Source: an uncultured Poribacteria bacterium (GTDB lineage Bacteria > Poribacteria > WGA-4E > WGA-3G). Taken from it: a stretch of DNA of 64,000 nucleotides. Under the pieces are notes generated by a model that saw nothing but the letters and a program-made list of their open reading frames with translations, searched no databases and was not told the origin of the DNA. The stretch spans positions 2,930,835 through 2,994,834 of the forward strand of contig OX638352.1 of assembly GCA_951813545.1 (NCBI GenBank), in the 5' to 3' direction. Made by a program: the position numbers and the translations under genes. Positions 51,257 through 60,471 of the stretch are shown piece by piece; the stretch's first letter is position 1, and every line of letters begins with the position of its first letter.

Positions 51257-52060
51257 TTAAGAATTTGCGGCTAACGATTTTAGTTCCGCGAGTGCTTCCT
51301 GCTCCTCCGTTTGCCACGGACGGTGCGCGGGTTTATCCAATTTTTTGGGCGGTCCGCCGAAGACGAGGATATATGCTCTACGTTCTTCTGCTGTGCTATT
51401 CGGTGCGGAATAGTGTAAAGTCCGGCAATGATGAAATGTCGCACCACCTGCCGGTATTGGGCAAGCCACCGCCTCTGATACGTCAACATCGTCTGTCACT
51501 AACCCGTGGACGAGTGGGTCATTATCAATATGCCGATGCCACCGCACCTCTCCTTTATGCGATTGTGGGATAAATTGAAGGCACCCACTTTCAAGCGTCG
51601 CCTTATCAAGCGGAAGCCAAACACTTAAACTATGCGGCAGAACTTCGGGGTTCCAATACGCCTCGTCTTGGTGCCACGGGGTTTCATTGCCGTAATGCGC
51701 AGGCTTTAAAATCATGTGCCCACCACCATTGACCTTTTCGGTTTCTACACTGAGCAATTTCGCAGCCAGCCGCTGTGCGTTCTGAAAATAGACAGTCTCG
51801 CGGAGTTCTGGAAATTGCGCCTCTGGACCCAACACCTGTGGCAACGTTTCCTGCCCATTGTGCGCCCGCGGACCGGCGAGATCGAAATAGCGTCCTTCCG
51901 TCTCTCCAGTCCGTTCCGTGAAGAGTTCATCGTAGATGCCTTTGAGCCATTCGATCTCTTCATCTGTTGTGATACGTGGAATGCTTAGGTATCCGTTCTC
52001 TTGAAAAAAGGCGACCTGTTCGTCAGTTAGGTCAACGTGAAATTCGTTTTGGGAACTCAT
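51257..52060 (-). CDS. Phytanoyl-CoA dioxygenase (PhyH) family protein
   Basis: The 267-residue Fe(II)/2-oxoglutarate-dependent dioxygenase begins LTDEQVAFFQENGYLSIPRITTDEEIEWLKGIYDEL. The metal-binding His and Asp are in ETPWHQDEAYW and the distal His in TFHHCRTLHYSAPN; the Arg in AEERRAYIL probably holds 2-oxoglutarate. It hydroxylates an unknown small molecule. PhyH paralogues are numerous in Poribacteria. It starts only four bases after the stop of the SppA gene, so the two form an operon. GGTGA precedes the ATG. Confidence 0.93.
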   Translation of the reverse strand: MSSQNEFHVDLTDEQVAFFQENGYLSIPRITTDEEIEWLKGIYDELFTERTGETEGRYFDLAGPRAHNGQETLPQVLGPEAQFPELRETVYFQNAQRLAAKLLSVETEKVNGGGHMILKPAHYGNETPWHQDEAYWNPEVLPHSLSVWLPLDKATLESGCLQFIPQSHKGEVRWHRHIDNDPLVHGLVTDDVDVSEAVACPIPAGGATFHHCRTLHYSAPNSTAEERRAYILVFGGPPKKLDKPAHRPWQTEEQEALAELKSLAANS

Positions 52061-52064
52061 AAAA

Positions 52065-53897
52065 TCACCGAATTGAAATATCGTAAGGTAAGATTGTTAC
52101 AATTTGTGTGCCATCTTGAAAGCCAAAGAGACTCAGCCATGTGACGGCATGCTGCCATTGTGTGCCAAATATGGAAAGTACAGGATGATTCGCAGTCAAT
52201 TGGCGCGGCACCTGAATCGAACTCTCCGTGTCTTCGATCATTTGTTCCAAGAGTTGTTCAAAAAAGGGTCTCTGCTTCGGTAACACGATAAGGTTAACTT
52301 TGTCATCATCGGCAAAACCAGCCTGCTTTTTGGCGATGGAGAGTGCAGTGTCCAGTCCACCGAGTTCGTCGACAAGTCCGAGTGCCTTCGCTTGTTTGCC
52401 TGTCCAGACCCGTCCTTGCGCGATCTCATCAATCTCCTCAAAGGATTTGCTTCTGCCTGCTGCCGCCTTACGGACAAAATCTTCATAGACCGTTTTCATC
52501 ATCTTTTCGACACGTTCCCGCTCCGTATTTGTAAAACCGCCGTAATCCGAATAGAGGGTGGCGTTCTGCCCGTGTGCAATGATTTCCTTTGTCAAACCGA
52601 TTTTGTTATAAAGTCCCTTCATGTTTAGTTTACCGCCGAACACACCGATTGAACCTGTTATCGTGCTTGGGTGTGCGACGATTGTCCCAGCCGCCATCGC
52701 GATATAGTAGCCGCCTGAGGCAGCGACATTACCCATGGAAACAACGACCGGTTTCTCACGTTGTGTGAGCATGACCTCTCGCCAAATCAGATCCGAAGCG
52801 AGGGCAGAACCACCGGGACTGTCTATTCGGAACACAACTGCTTGAACAGAATCATCAGTCCGCGCTTTCTCAAACGCCTCCTTCAATGTCTCTGGCGTAA
52901 CCACTGACATTGAGGCGAAGAGCGAATCAAAATCGGGTAAAATGGGTCCACTGGCATAGATAAGCGCGATCTGATTCTCCGCAGTACCTGTCCGCGCTCG
53001 CTGGGGTGGATTTAACATACTGAGCAGCTGCATAAGTCCAGCGAAACTATTCATATCCGGCACTGTTCGTTTGCGCTCGTAGTTTGGCTTAACGACCCGA
53101 ACCTCTTCATCTTCAGATGCCTCTTTGAGATCCGTGAGCAGCTCATCGTAGTATTGTAATGTGTCAACCAATTTTTCCTGAAGTGCTTCTTCTGCGGTGA
53201 ATGGACCGCTGTTTATTAAATCCGATGCCCTTTCTACGGTCATACGCTTTCGACTCTCAGCGATATGCTCTAACAATCGGGCGTATAAATCATCAAGCAG
53301 TGCAGTCATCGACTCACGGAATTCATCCGACATACCGTCCCGCATGTAGGGTTCAACACCGGACTTGTATTTTCCCATAGCCAGCATATCGGCTTGGATG
53401 TCTAACTTGTCCAGCAGCCCTTTGTAGAAAAGAATTTCCGCACGTAAGCCAGTTAAATTAAGACTTCCAGTAGGGATTAGTACAACACGTTCCATCGCAG
53501 CAGCGAGGAGATATTCAGCATTACCACCGCTTTCCAGATATCCAATCGTCTCTTTTCCACTTTCTCGGAATTCGTGAAGTTTCGTGCGAATCTCTTGGAG
53601 TGTCGCCCACCCCACACTGACACCATCTATTTTGAAGATAACCCCAGCGATTTCATCGTCCGCCTTGAGTATATCTAATTTTTTAAAGAGTCCTCGGAGC
53701 GTTTTCGTCGTGGAAGTGCTAAAGGTACTGACTGTTTTAGTATCGGCGTAGGTACCGCCCAGTGTGAATTCAACATATTTTTTTGTGGGAGGAGGCGTTT
53801 CTTCTGCCTCGTGTTTATCAGCAAACGCTGGTGAAATAGCGATGAGTAGCACCAGCAGAAACGCGTACGTTTGTAAGCAGAACTTTGACAATTTCAT
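52065..53897 (-). CDS. sppA: Signal peptide peptidase SppA (long type)
   Basis: The 610-residue protein of the 67-kDa SppA type has a signal/anchor (FCLQTYAFLLVLLIAISPAFAD) and two crotonase-like halves. The Lys of the catalytic dyad is in ADMLAMGKYKSGVEPY and the Ser in VSMGNVAASGGYYIA. SppA degrades signal peptides left in the membrane. The ATG at 53897 (AAGGAG six bases upstream) is preferred to a start 23 codons earlier, which lies in the promoter. It has a good promoter at 53938-53966 and is followed directly by the PhyH gene. Confidence 0.95.
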   Translation of the reverse strand: MKLSKFCLQTYAFLLVLLIAISPAFADKHEAEETPPPTKKYVEFTLGGTYADTKTVSTFSTSTTKTLRGLFKKLDILKADDEIAGVIFKIDGVSVGWATLQEIRTKLHEFRESGKETIGYLESGGNAEYLLAAAMERVVLIPTGSLNLTGLRAEILFYKGLLDKLDIQADMLAMGKYKSGVEPYMRDGMSDEFRESMTALLDDLYARLLEHIAESRKRMTVERASDLINSGPFTAEEALQEKLVDTLQYYDELLTDLKEASEDEEVRVVKPNYERKRTVPDMNSFAGLMQLLSMLNPPQRARTGTAENQIALIYASGPILPDFDSLFASMSVVTPETLKEAFEKARTDDSVQAVVFRIDSPGGSALASDLIWREVMLTQREKPVVVSMGNVAASGGYYIAMAAGTIVAHPSTITGSIGVFGGKLNMKGLYNKIGLTKEIIAHGQNATLYSDYGGFTNTERERVEKMMKTVYEDFVRKAAAGRSKSFEEIDEIAQGRVWTGKQAKALGLVDELGGLDTALSIAKKQAGFADDDKVNLIVLPKQRPFFEQLLEQMIEDTESSIQVPRQLTANHPVLSIFGTQWQHAVTWLSLFGFQDGTQIVTILPYDISIR

Positions 53898-53937
53898 TTG
53901 TCTCTCCTTGTTTTTTGTCTCCAAATTTAACATTGCT

Positions 53938-53966
53938 ATTCTACCACAAAATAGGGATCGTGTCAA
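53938..53966 (-). promoter_or_regulatory. Sigma-70 promoter for sppA-phyH
   Basis: On the minus strand TTGACA (53966-53961), 17 bases, then TAGAAT (53943-53938). The -35 matches consensus and the -10 differs by one or two bases. The predicted leader is about 35 bases. Confidence 0.75.
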
Positions 53967-54112
53967 GTGGTAATTCTTCTACGCAGCGTCATTAATCACG
54001 GAGGTTTACTGTAGAGTGAGTTTGTCTAAGATAGGTATTGTGACAGGACAGGCAGAAGCCAATCATCAGAAATTTTTCTGTTTTTTTAGCGTTATAGACT
54101 TCTACCGCTAAT

Positions 54113-56068
54113 CTATTTTTTAGTCTGGGCGATTTTTTCCCAATCCCATACAAGAATCGTGCTGTCTATACCACCACTCACAAGGGTTGCACCATCTGGC
54201 GAGAACTTCAGGGTGAGGATCCTATATTGATGTGCTTTGATGACAGACATCAGGGTCCCGGTGTCTACATCCCACAGATACATTGTCCCATCACTACACC
54301 CACTGACAAGAACCGCACTATCCGGAGAGAATACCAACACTTCAATTCTACCTTTATATCCGGCAAGCTCGGACAGCACACGACGCGTCTGAACGTCCCA
54401 TAAGAGCAGCCGACTATTCTCGGCAGTAGCAAGGATGCTGCCATCTGATGAAAACGCTAACGCTACTGCATCAGGCCGCCCTGAGTCTTCCTGTTCAAGG
54501 AGGGTAGCACGAAGACGACCCGTGCGAACATCCCATAGACGAATATCCCGATAACTGCCACTCACGAGCATTTCGCTATCCGGGGAGAACGCCAAGGCTT
54601 TTATTCCCGTTTTATGTCCTTTAAGTATTTTCCTGCGTTCCCCAGTGTCTGGATCCCATAAACGAATCTCCGCATCCCGTCCGCCACTGGCAAGTATTTT
54701 ACCATCCGAAGAGAACGCTAAAGCATCAACGCTCCAAGTATGCCCGCTAAAGGCTATACGCTCGCGACCCTTAGGCAGATCCCATAACCATATAATACGT
54801 TCTCTTGTACCACTCCCAGTATTAGCGAGGGTCTTCCCATCCGGTGAGAACGCATATACGGACGCTATGACCGACTGCAGCATGACAGGGGTGAATGTTT
54901 TGCCAGTGTTGAGGTCCCAGAACTGAATCGCGTTGCCCTTGCCTGCCCAACCGCCACTCATAAGGGTTGCCCCATCTGCAGAGAATTCTAATTCTAATCC
55001 CCAGTATTCGTGTCCATTGAGGGTAAAGCTGGAAAGTTGATCACCGGTGATTGGATCCAACGATTGGACTGTACCATTCCAACCACCACTCATGAAAACT
55101 GCCCCATTCCGCGAGAATGTCAACGTTCTGATCGATTCCCTTGGCACGGACGCTTCTGTTGAGGAAATCAGGTATCCGTCGTTAACATTCCATATCTGGA
55201 TTATACCGGCATGATTACCACTTGCCAAGATGGACCCATCCGGCGAGAACGCCAAGGCTTCAATCCAAGATGTAGAACGTGTAAACGTAGGCAGCCGTTG
55301 ATCGGTATTGGTAAGTCCAAGTTGAACAAGTGATCGCAATTGCTTCCCTGTTTTTGGATCCCATAATCGGATTGTGCCGCCTTGGCTTGAACTCGCAAAG
55401 ATCGTGCCATCCGGCGCGAATACCAACAATTCAACAGGCTTCCTGTGCCCGGTGAGAGTAGACAAATGTTTGCCAGTGTCGATATCCCACAGTTGAATTG
55501 ATGTATCCTCACCGCCGCTGGCGAGAATAATTTTGCCATCGGGTGAAAATGCCAATGTTTCAACCCGATCCGTATGTCCTGTGAGCGTGGTGAGTGGATT
55601 GCCGGTGGCGACATCCCATACCTGAATGATGCCGGATCGATGTCCGCTTCCACTAACGAGTAGCGTCCCATCTGGTGAAAATGCAAGCGGCAGAAAAAAA
55701 GTGCGGCCCATCCGAAGAAGAGCAAGTTGTTCACCAGTTTCCGTATTCCACAATCGGATTGTCATATCGTTAGCTGTGCTGGCAAGAATACGTCCATCCG
55801 GGGAGAATGCAACGTGTTGAACCTCTTCTGTGTGCCCCGTAAACAGGGCAAGTTCGGCACCGGTGTGTGCATCATACATCCAAATGCCTATCGTAGTTGC
55901 TACAGCAAGTCGGTTGCCATCGGGTGAAAACCTTAGAAAACTTATGTCGCCCTTGCCGATACGTCTTTTCGCACCCTCGGGTAAACCCCACGTCGTCCAA
56001 TCTTGGGTGTATCCACTTGACAGAAATAAGATTGGTATTAATAGAAGCGTAAGGATAAGGTATCTCAC
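54113..56068 (-). CDS. Exported WD40 repeat protein, no dockerin
   Basis: The 651-residue protein has a signal peptide (RYLILTLLLIPILFLSSGYTQD) followed by WD40 blades to the end, with repeated FSPDGxxLASG and xIRLWDxxTG motifs (about 13-14 blades, so probably two propellers). The start is the GTG at 56068, with AAGGA about ten bases upstream. It gives the same N-terminus as the paralogue at 58357, and the longer frame would run into the upstream gene. It lacks the dockerin-like tail of the three genes upstream and ends DWEKIAQTKK. It probably binds partners outside the cytoplasm. Confidence 0.93.
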   Translation of the reverse strand: MRYLILTLLLIPILFLSSGYTQDWTTWGLPEGAKRRIGKGDISFLRFSPDGNRLAVATTIGIWMYDAHTGAELALFTGHTEEVQHVAFSPDGRILASTANDMTIRLWNTETGEQLALLRMGRTFFLPLAFSPDGTLLVSGSGHRSGIIQVWDVATGNPLTTLTGHTDRVETLAFSPDGKIILASGGEDTSIQLWDIDTGKHLSTLTGHRKPVELLVFAPDGTIFASSSQGGTIRLWDPKTGKQLRSLVQLGLTNTDQRLPTFTRSTSWIEALAFSPDGSILASGNHAGIIQIWNVNDGYLISSTEASVPRESIRTLTFSRNGAVFMSGGWNGTVQSLDPITGDQLSSFTLNGHEYWGLELEFSADGATLMSGGWAGKGNAIQFWDLNTGKTFTPVMLQSVIASVYAFSPDGKTLANTGSGTRERIIWLWDLPKGRERIAFSGHTWSVDALAFSSDGKILASGGRDAEIRLWDPDTGERRKILKGHKTGIKALAFSPDSEMLVSGSYRDIRLWDVRTGRLRATLLEQEDSGRPDAVALAFSSDGSILATAENSRLLLWDVQTRRVLSELAGYKGRIEVLVFSPDSAVLVSGCSDGTMYLWDVDTGTLMSVIKAHQYRILTLKFSPDGATLVSGGIDSTILVWDWEKIAQTKK

Positions 56069-56126
56069 TGTTTTTATTTCCTTAGAAGACTTGATGTGTC
56101 TCCGTTGGTCATGAGAGATGCAGCTT

Positions 56127-58256
56127 TTATTCCCCAATACGATTTGCAACGAGGACTAAATCCAAAATGTTTACGATACTGTCACCGTTGAGGTCTGGTG
56201 AACTTTCTCCAAAACGTGAGGCGACAAAGGTGAGATCCAAGATATTTATGACTCCATCGGCATTGACATCCCACGGCGTTTGTGTAAGATACGGCGCGAG
56301 GTCCCATAAGAGAATTGTGCCATCATGACTTGCACTGGCAAGGTTCCAATCCGCAGTTGTATTGAAATTTGAGGATGTTCGGTTTGGTGAAAATGAAACG
56401 GTGCTGATAGCGGCAGACCCTGTAATTGAAAGCGCGTTCGTATGCCCTGTCAAGAGTGCGAGTTGTTCGCCAGTAGCCACCTCCCAGAGACGAATGGTGT
56501 TGTCGTAACTACCACTGGCGAGTAGGCTGCCATCAGCCGAGAATGCCAAGGTCGTAACATCGTGTGCATGTGCTCTCGTAAAGTAGAGGAGATGTTCACC
56601 GGTGTCTGCACGCCACAAGCTAATGCCACCGCGGTGGGTTCCGATGGCAATCGTTTTCTTATCCGGTGAGAACGCGACTACGGTGTTGAGTCCCGGATCA
56701 AATCCTGTACTGGTTTCAGGAGTTACGGATTTCTCTGTATAGACATCCCACACCCGAAGTGTTTCCAGCCCCTTCCATCCACCACAGGCACGCAGGCTGC
56801 CATCAAGCAAAAACGTTAATCCATCAGCACCCTGTCTATCAAAGGTGGCTTGCAGTTCACCGGTGTGTGTATTCCATACTCGAATCGTCTTATCATAACT
56901 GATGCTGGCAATCCTGCTCCCATCATAAGAAAAAACCGCGGTAAAAATCCTTCCTGTATGACCAGAGAGTGTAACATGTCGTTCTCGGGTGGAGACATCC
57001 CATAGGTACATCATGCCATCCCGATCTGCACTGACGAGGGTTTTCCGATCTGGCGAGAATGCCACAGTCGTGATTATATCGGTGTGTCCCTCAAGGACAG
57101 CTTGGAGTTCACCCGTATGCGAATCCCACAAGCGAACGAAGTTGCCCTGCCAACCACCTCCACTGGCGATAGTGGTGCCATCAGGTGAGAGCGCAAGCGT
57201 CGTGAAACCTTCCGTCCACCCTGTGAGAGGGGTCTGAAATTCCTTAGTTCGCGTGTCCCAAAAATGAAGGACGTTGTCTTCACTCGCACTGACAAGCGTT
57301 GTTCCAGAAGCGTCTTCGACATCGGGTGAGAACGCGAGTGCCCGGATGTCAGAAGTATGACCCTCAAGTGTTGCATCAAGTCCGCCAGTGAGGACATCCC
57401 ATAAACGCACCTTGTTATCCCGATGCCCACTTGCTAATATTGTGCCATCGGGTGAGAACGCAAGCGCGGGGATGCCACGCGTGCTTTCTCCGAACATGAG
57501 GGTTGATAACGGGCGACCTGTCTCAACATCCCATAAGAGAATGGTGGTGCCTGAACCACTCCCTGCCAAGATTGTGCCATCCGGTGAGAAAACGAGTCCA
57601 TAGAGGCGCCCCAAATTAGTTTCGAGCGTCTTCATCAACCTACCTGTGGATGGATCCCAGAGTTGGATGTCGCCCTCCCAGTCTCCACTGGCGAGGATCT
57701 TTCCATCCGGTGAAAACGCTAAGGCGTATGTCCAACTTGCATGTCTTGTGAGGACGTTTTCCAGTCTGCCGGTGTTTGCATTCCACAAACGAATCTCATT
57801 TGAACTGGCACTTGCGATCGTTTTTCCGTCTGGAGAAAACGCAACACTATAGACAAAATTCTCGTGTCCATAGAGCGTGGTGAGGTGTTGCCCCGTTTTA
57901 GCATCCCACAGCCGAACTGTGCGATCCAAGCTAGCACTGACAAGCATCATGCTGTCCGGTGAAAACGACACTGCCCGGACCCAGCCTGTATGTCCGGTGA
58001 GCAGGGTGATTTCTTCGGACGTGCGCGTATCATAGAGCCAAATCCCTATCGAACTGGCGACGGCGAACTGTGTGCCATCCGGTGAGAATTCTATATTGGT
58101 AATAAAACCTTTGCCGAATCGACCTTCAGCACCTTCAGGCAAATTTCTGTAGCGGGAATCTTGGGCATGGACGTTTGGTAGCAACGCGAATAGCACCAAC
58201 AGAAGGAATGTGACGGAAATGAGACGTAGAAGACTCCGTAATTGTTCTTTTATCAC
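56127..58256 (-). CDS. Exported WD40 protein with dockerin-like C-terminus
   Basis: The 709-residue protein has a signal peptide (SVTFLLLVLFALLPNVHAQD), about 14 WD40 blades, and a C-terminal (about 660-709) type I dockerin-like pair of calcium loops: DVNADGVINILDLTFVASRFG and DLNGDSIVNILDLVLVANRIG. Dockerins dock to cohesins in cellulosomes, but no cohesin is visible in this window. The start GTG at 58256 has AGGAGG six bases upstream. The dockerin region is close in DNA sequence to that of the gene at 60472, pointing to recent duplication or conversion. Confidence 0.94.
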   Translation of the reverse strand: MIKEQLRSLLRLISVTFLLLVLFALLPNVHAQDSRYRNLPEGAEGRFGKGFITNIEFSPDGTQFAVASSIGIWLYDTRTSEEITLLTGHTGWVRAVSFSPDSMMLVSASLDRTVRLWDAKTGQHLTTLYGHENFVYSVAFSPDGKTIASASSNEIRLWNANTGRLENVLTRHASWTYALAFSPDGKILASGDWEGDIQLWDPSTGRLMKTLETNLGRLYGLVFSPDGTILAGSGSGTTILLWDVETGRPLSTLMFGESTRGIPALAFSPDGTILASGHRDNKVRLWDVLTGGLDATLEGHTSDIRALAFSPDVEDASGTTLVSASEDNVLHFWDTRTKEFQTPLTGWTEGFTTLALSPDGTTIASGGGWQGNFVRLWDSHTGELQAVLEGHTDIITTVAFSPDRKTLVSADRDGMMYLWDVSTRERHVTLSGHTGRIFTAVFSYDGSRIASISYDKTIRVWNTHTGELQATFDRQGADGLTFLLDGSLRACGGWKGLETLRVWDVYTEKSVTPETSTGFDPGLNTVVAFSPDKKTIAIGTHRGGISLWRADTGEHLLYFTRAHAHDVTTLAFSADGSLLASGSYDNTIRLWEVATGEQLALLTGHTNALSITGSAAISTVSFSPNRTSSNFNTTADWNLASASHDGTILLWDLAPYLTQTPWDVNADGVINILDLTFVASRFGESSPDLNGDSIVNILDLVLVANRIGE

Positions 58257-58282
58257 AAGACACCTCCTAAAAGAGTTTTCAG

Positions 58283-58340
58283 TTACGTAGGGGCGAGGTC
58301 ACCTCGCCAGCACGGGTTGGGCAACCCAACCCCTACGAAA
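58283..58340. repeat. Branched GC-rich palindromic element between WD40 genes
   Basis: An outer GTAGGGG/CCCCTAC pair encloses two inner hairpins, GGCGAGGT/ACCTCGCC (about 58291-58307) and GGGTTGGG/CCCAACCC (about 58313-58331). The first stem is like that of the MITE-like elements, and the second like the hairpin at the M81 stop codon. It could act as a terminator for the WD40 gene upstream. Confidence 0.65.
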
Positions 58341-58356
58341 CTGATCACGATTTCCC

Positions 58357-60435
58357 CTATTTTCCGAGCTGATTCGCTATAAGCACCAGATCCAGGATAT
58401 TAACGATGCCATCGCCATTGAGATCGGGCGTGTCCTGCCCAAACCGCGAGGCAATTAATGTTAAATCCTGAATGTTTACAAGTCTATCACCGTTAAGATC
58501 CCATCGGTTTTGTGCCAATTCGGGTTCAAATTCCCATAGGAGGATTGTATTATCGGAACTCGCGCTGGCGAGGGTTTTTCCATCTGGCGAAAATGCCAGT
58601 GAAGTGACGCTATCCGCGTGACCATAAAGGGTTTTGTAGTGTTCACCCGAATGGACGTTCCACAAGCGGATCGTTTTGTCTCTACTCGCGCTGGCGAGGG
58701 TTCTTCCATCTGGCGAAAATGCCACTGCCTGGACATCAGCCGTATGACCGTGAAGGGCTAAAGAACGCGGCGTTGATTCTCCTACAGTTAGTTTCCACAA
58801 TCGGAGCGTGCCATCCCGACTACCGCTCGCAAGAACCCAGTTATATTGAGCCGTGCTGTTTGGTGAGAATGCCAAAGCGAGAACGCCATCTGTATGCGCT
58901 GTCAGTGTCATCTGCGGTCTATCTGTAGGGGCACTCCCTGAGTCGAGATGCCACACTCGAATTGTGCCGTCACCGCTTCCACTCGCGAGGAACATTCCAG
59001 ATGTGCCTTGGATATCCGGTGAAAATGCCAAAGCATAAACCCAACGCGTGTAGGTTTCAAGCCGCCCGATTTGCTGCGCAATATCTGTATCCCATAGCCG
59101 TATTATTGTATCTTCCCAACCGCTCCCACTGGCAAGGGTTTTTCCATCCGGTGCGAACGCCAACGACTGAATCTCACGCCTCTGTCCTTCAAAGGCAGTT
59201 TTGAGTTCAGCCGTGTGTGTATTCCACAAACGAATTGTCCTATCCCAACTGCCGCTGGCAAGCGTCGCGCCATCTGAGGAAAATGCCAATGCGCTGATAC
59301 GATCCGTATGTCCTTTGAGGCGAACCTTCAAGGCACCGGTGTCAGGGTTCCACAATTGTATTGTATTCTCGGGCCAATCGCCGCCGCTGGCAAGCGTCGT
59401 GCCATCCGGTGAGAAGGCGACCTCCCTACCAACACTTATATGTCCATTGAGAATGAAGCGAGGTTGTTTTATGTCCAGGTCCCATACCCGAATCGTGTCG
59501 TCCTGACTCGCACTTGCGAGGGTTTTTCCATCCGGTGAGAAGGCTATTGCGTTAATGCTGCTCGTATGTCCGGTGAGCGCGCCCTTTTGTTCGCCGGTAT
59601 GGATATCCCACATCCTCAGCGCGTTGTCGTTCCAACCGCCCCCACTTGCGAGGGTTTTTCCATCCGGTGAAAAGGCGAGCGTATAAATTGAGTTGTAGTG
59701 CGTTCTAATGGTTAACTGCGGCTGCCAAGTGTCAGTGTCCCATAGCTGAATCATCCGACCCGCTCCACTGCTGGCAAGCATCGTGCCATCTGGGGAAAAC
59801 GCTAAAACAGAGACACGTCCTGTCTGTCCGGTAAGCGTCGTGACGGATTCGCCTATACGCGGATCCCACACTCGGATTGTGTCGTCTTGATCTGCACTAA
59901 CAAGGACTTTCCCATCTGGGGAAAACGCCACTGCTCTGACTCCATCGGTGTGCCCTTCGAGCATGTTCCGGTGTTCTCCAGTGTCTGCGTCCCACAAGAG
60001 GATTCGCTTGTCTCTACTCCCGCTGGCGAGTGTTTTCCGATCCGGCGAAAACGCTAAAGTCTCAACTGAGTCACTATGCATCGTGAGTGTTGCGCGGTGT
60101 TGTCCAGTGTCTGCGTCCCACAGCTGAATAGTATTGTCGCGACTTCCACTGGCAAGTATTCTGCCATCTGGTGAGAACGCAACTGCTCGGATTGATTCCC
60201 TATGTTCAGTGAGCAATGCAAGTTCTTTCCCCGTGTGTGTATTGTATATCCAAGTGCCACTTGAACTCGCGACAGCAAGTCGGATGCCATCGGGAGAAAA
60301 AGCAATATTGCCAGTTATTTCGCCTTTTCCAATGAGGCGTTTCGCACCTTCGGGCAAGCCCCAAATCGTGGAATCTTGGGCGAAACCGTTTGACAAAAAT
60401 AGGATCAATAGAAGCGTAAGGATAAGGTATCTCAC
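58357..60435 (-). CDS. Exported WD40 protein with dockerin-like C-terminus
   Basis: The 692-residue protein has a signal peptide (RYLILTLLLILFLSNGFAQD) and the motif WGLPEGAKRLIGKGEI, shared with the gene at 54113. About 14 WD40 blades follow, then a dockerin-like pair of calcium loops at the C-terminus (DLNGDRLVNIQDLTLIASRFG, DLNGDGIVNILDLVLIANQLG). The GTG start has GAGGAG upstream. It lies 36 bases after the stop of the gene at 60472, so they may share a transcript. Probably a surface or secreted interaction protein. Confidence 0.94.
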   Translation of the reverse strand: MRYLILTLLLILFLSNGFAQDSTIWGLPEGAKRLIGKGEITGNIAFSPDGIRLAVASSSGTWIYNTHTGKELALLTEHRESIRAVAFSPDGRILASGSRDNTIQLWDADTGQHRATLTMHSDSVETLAFSPDRKTLASGSRDKRILLWDADTGEHRNMLEGHTDGVRAVAFSPDGKVLVSADQDDTIRVWDPRIGESVTTLTGQTGRVSVLAFSPDGTMLASSGAGRMIQLWDTDTWQPQLTIRTHYNSIYTLAFSPDGKTLASGGGWNDNALRMWDIHTGEQKGALTGHTSSINAIAFSPDGKTLASASQDDTIRVWDLDIKQPRFILNGHISVGREVAFSPDGTTLASGGDWPENTIQLWNPDTGALKVRLKGHTDRISALAFSSDGATLASGSWDRTIRLWNTHTAELKTAFEGQRREIQSLAFAPDGKTLASGSGWEDTIIRLWDTDIAQQIGRLETYTRWVYALAFSPDIQGTSGMFLASGSGDGTIRVWHLDSGSAPTDRPQMTLTAHTDGVLALAFSPNSTAQYNWVLASGSRDGTLRLWKLTVGESTPRSLALHGHTADVQAVAFSPDGRTLASASRDKTIRLWNVHSGEHYKTLYGHADSVTSLAFSPDGKTLASASSDNTILLWEFEPELAQNRWDLNGDRLVNIQDLTLIASRFGQDTPDLNGDGIVNILDLVLIANQLGK

Positions 60436-60471
60436 TGTTTGTTACTCCTCGGCGAACACGATGTGTTGCTT

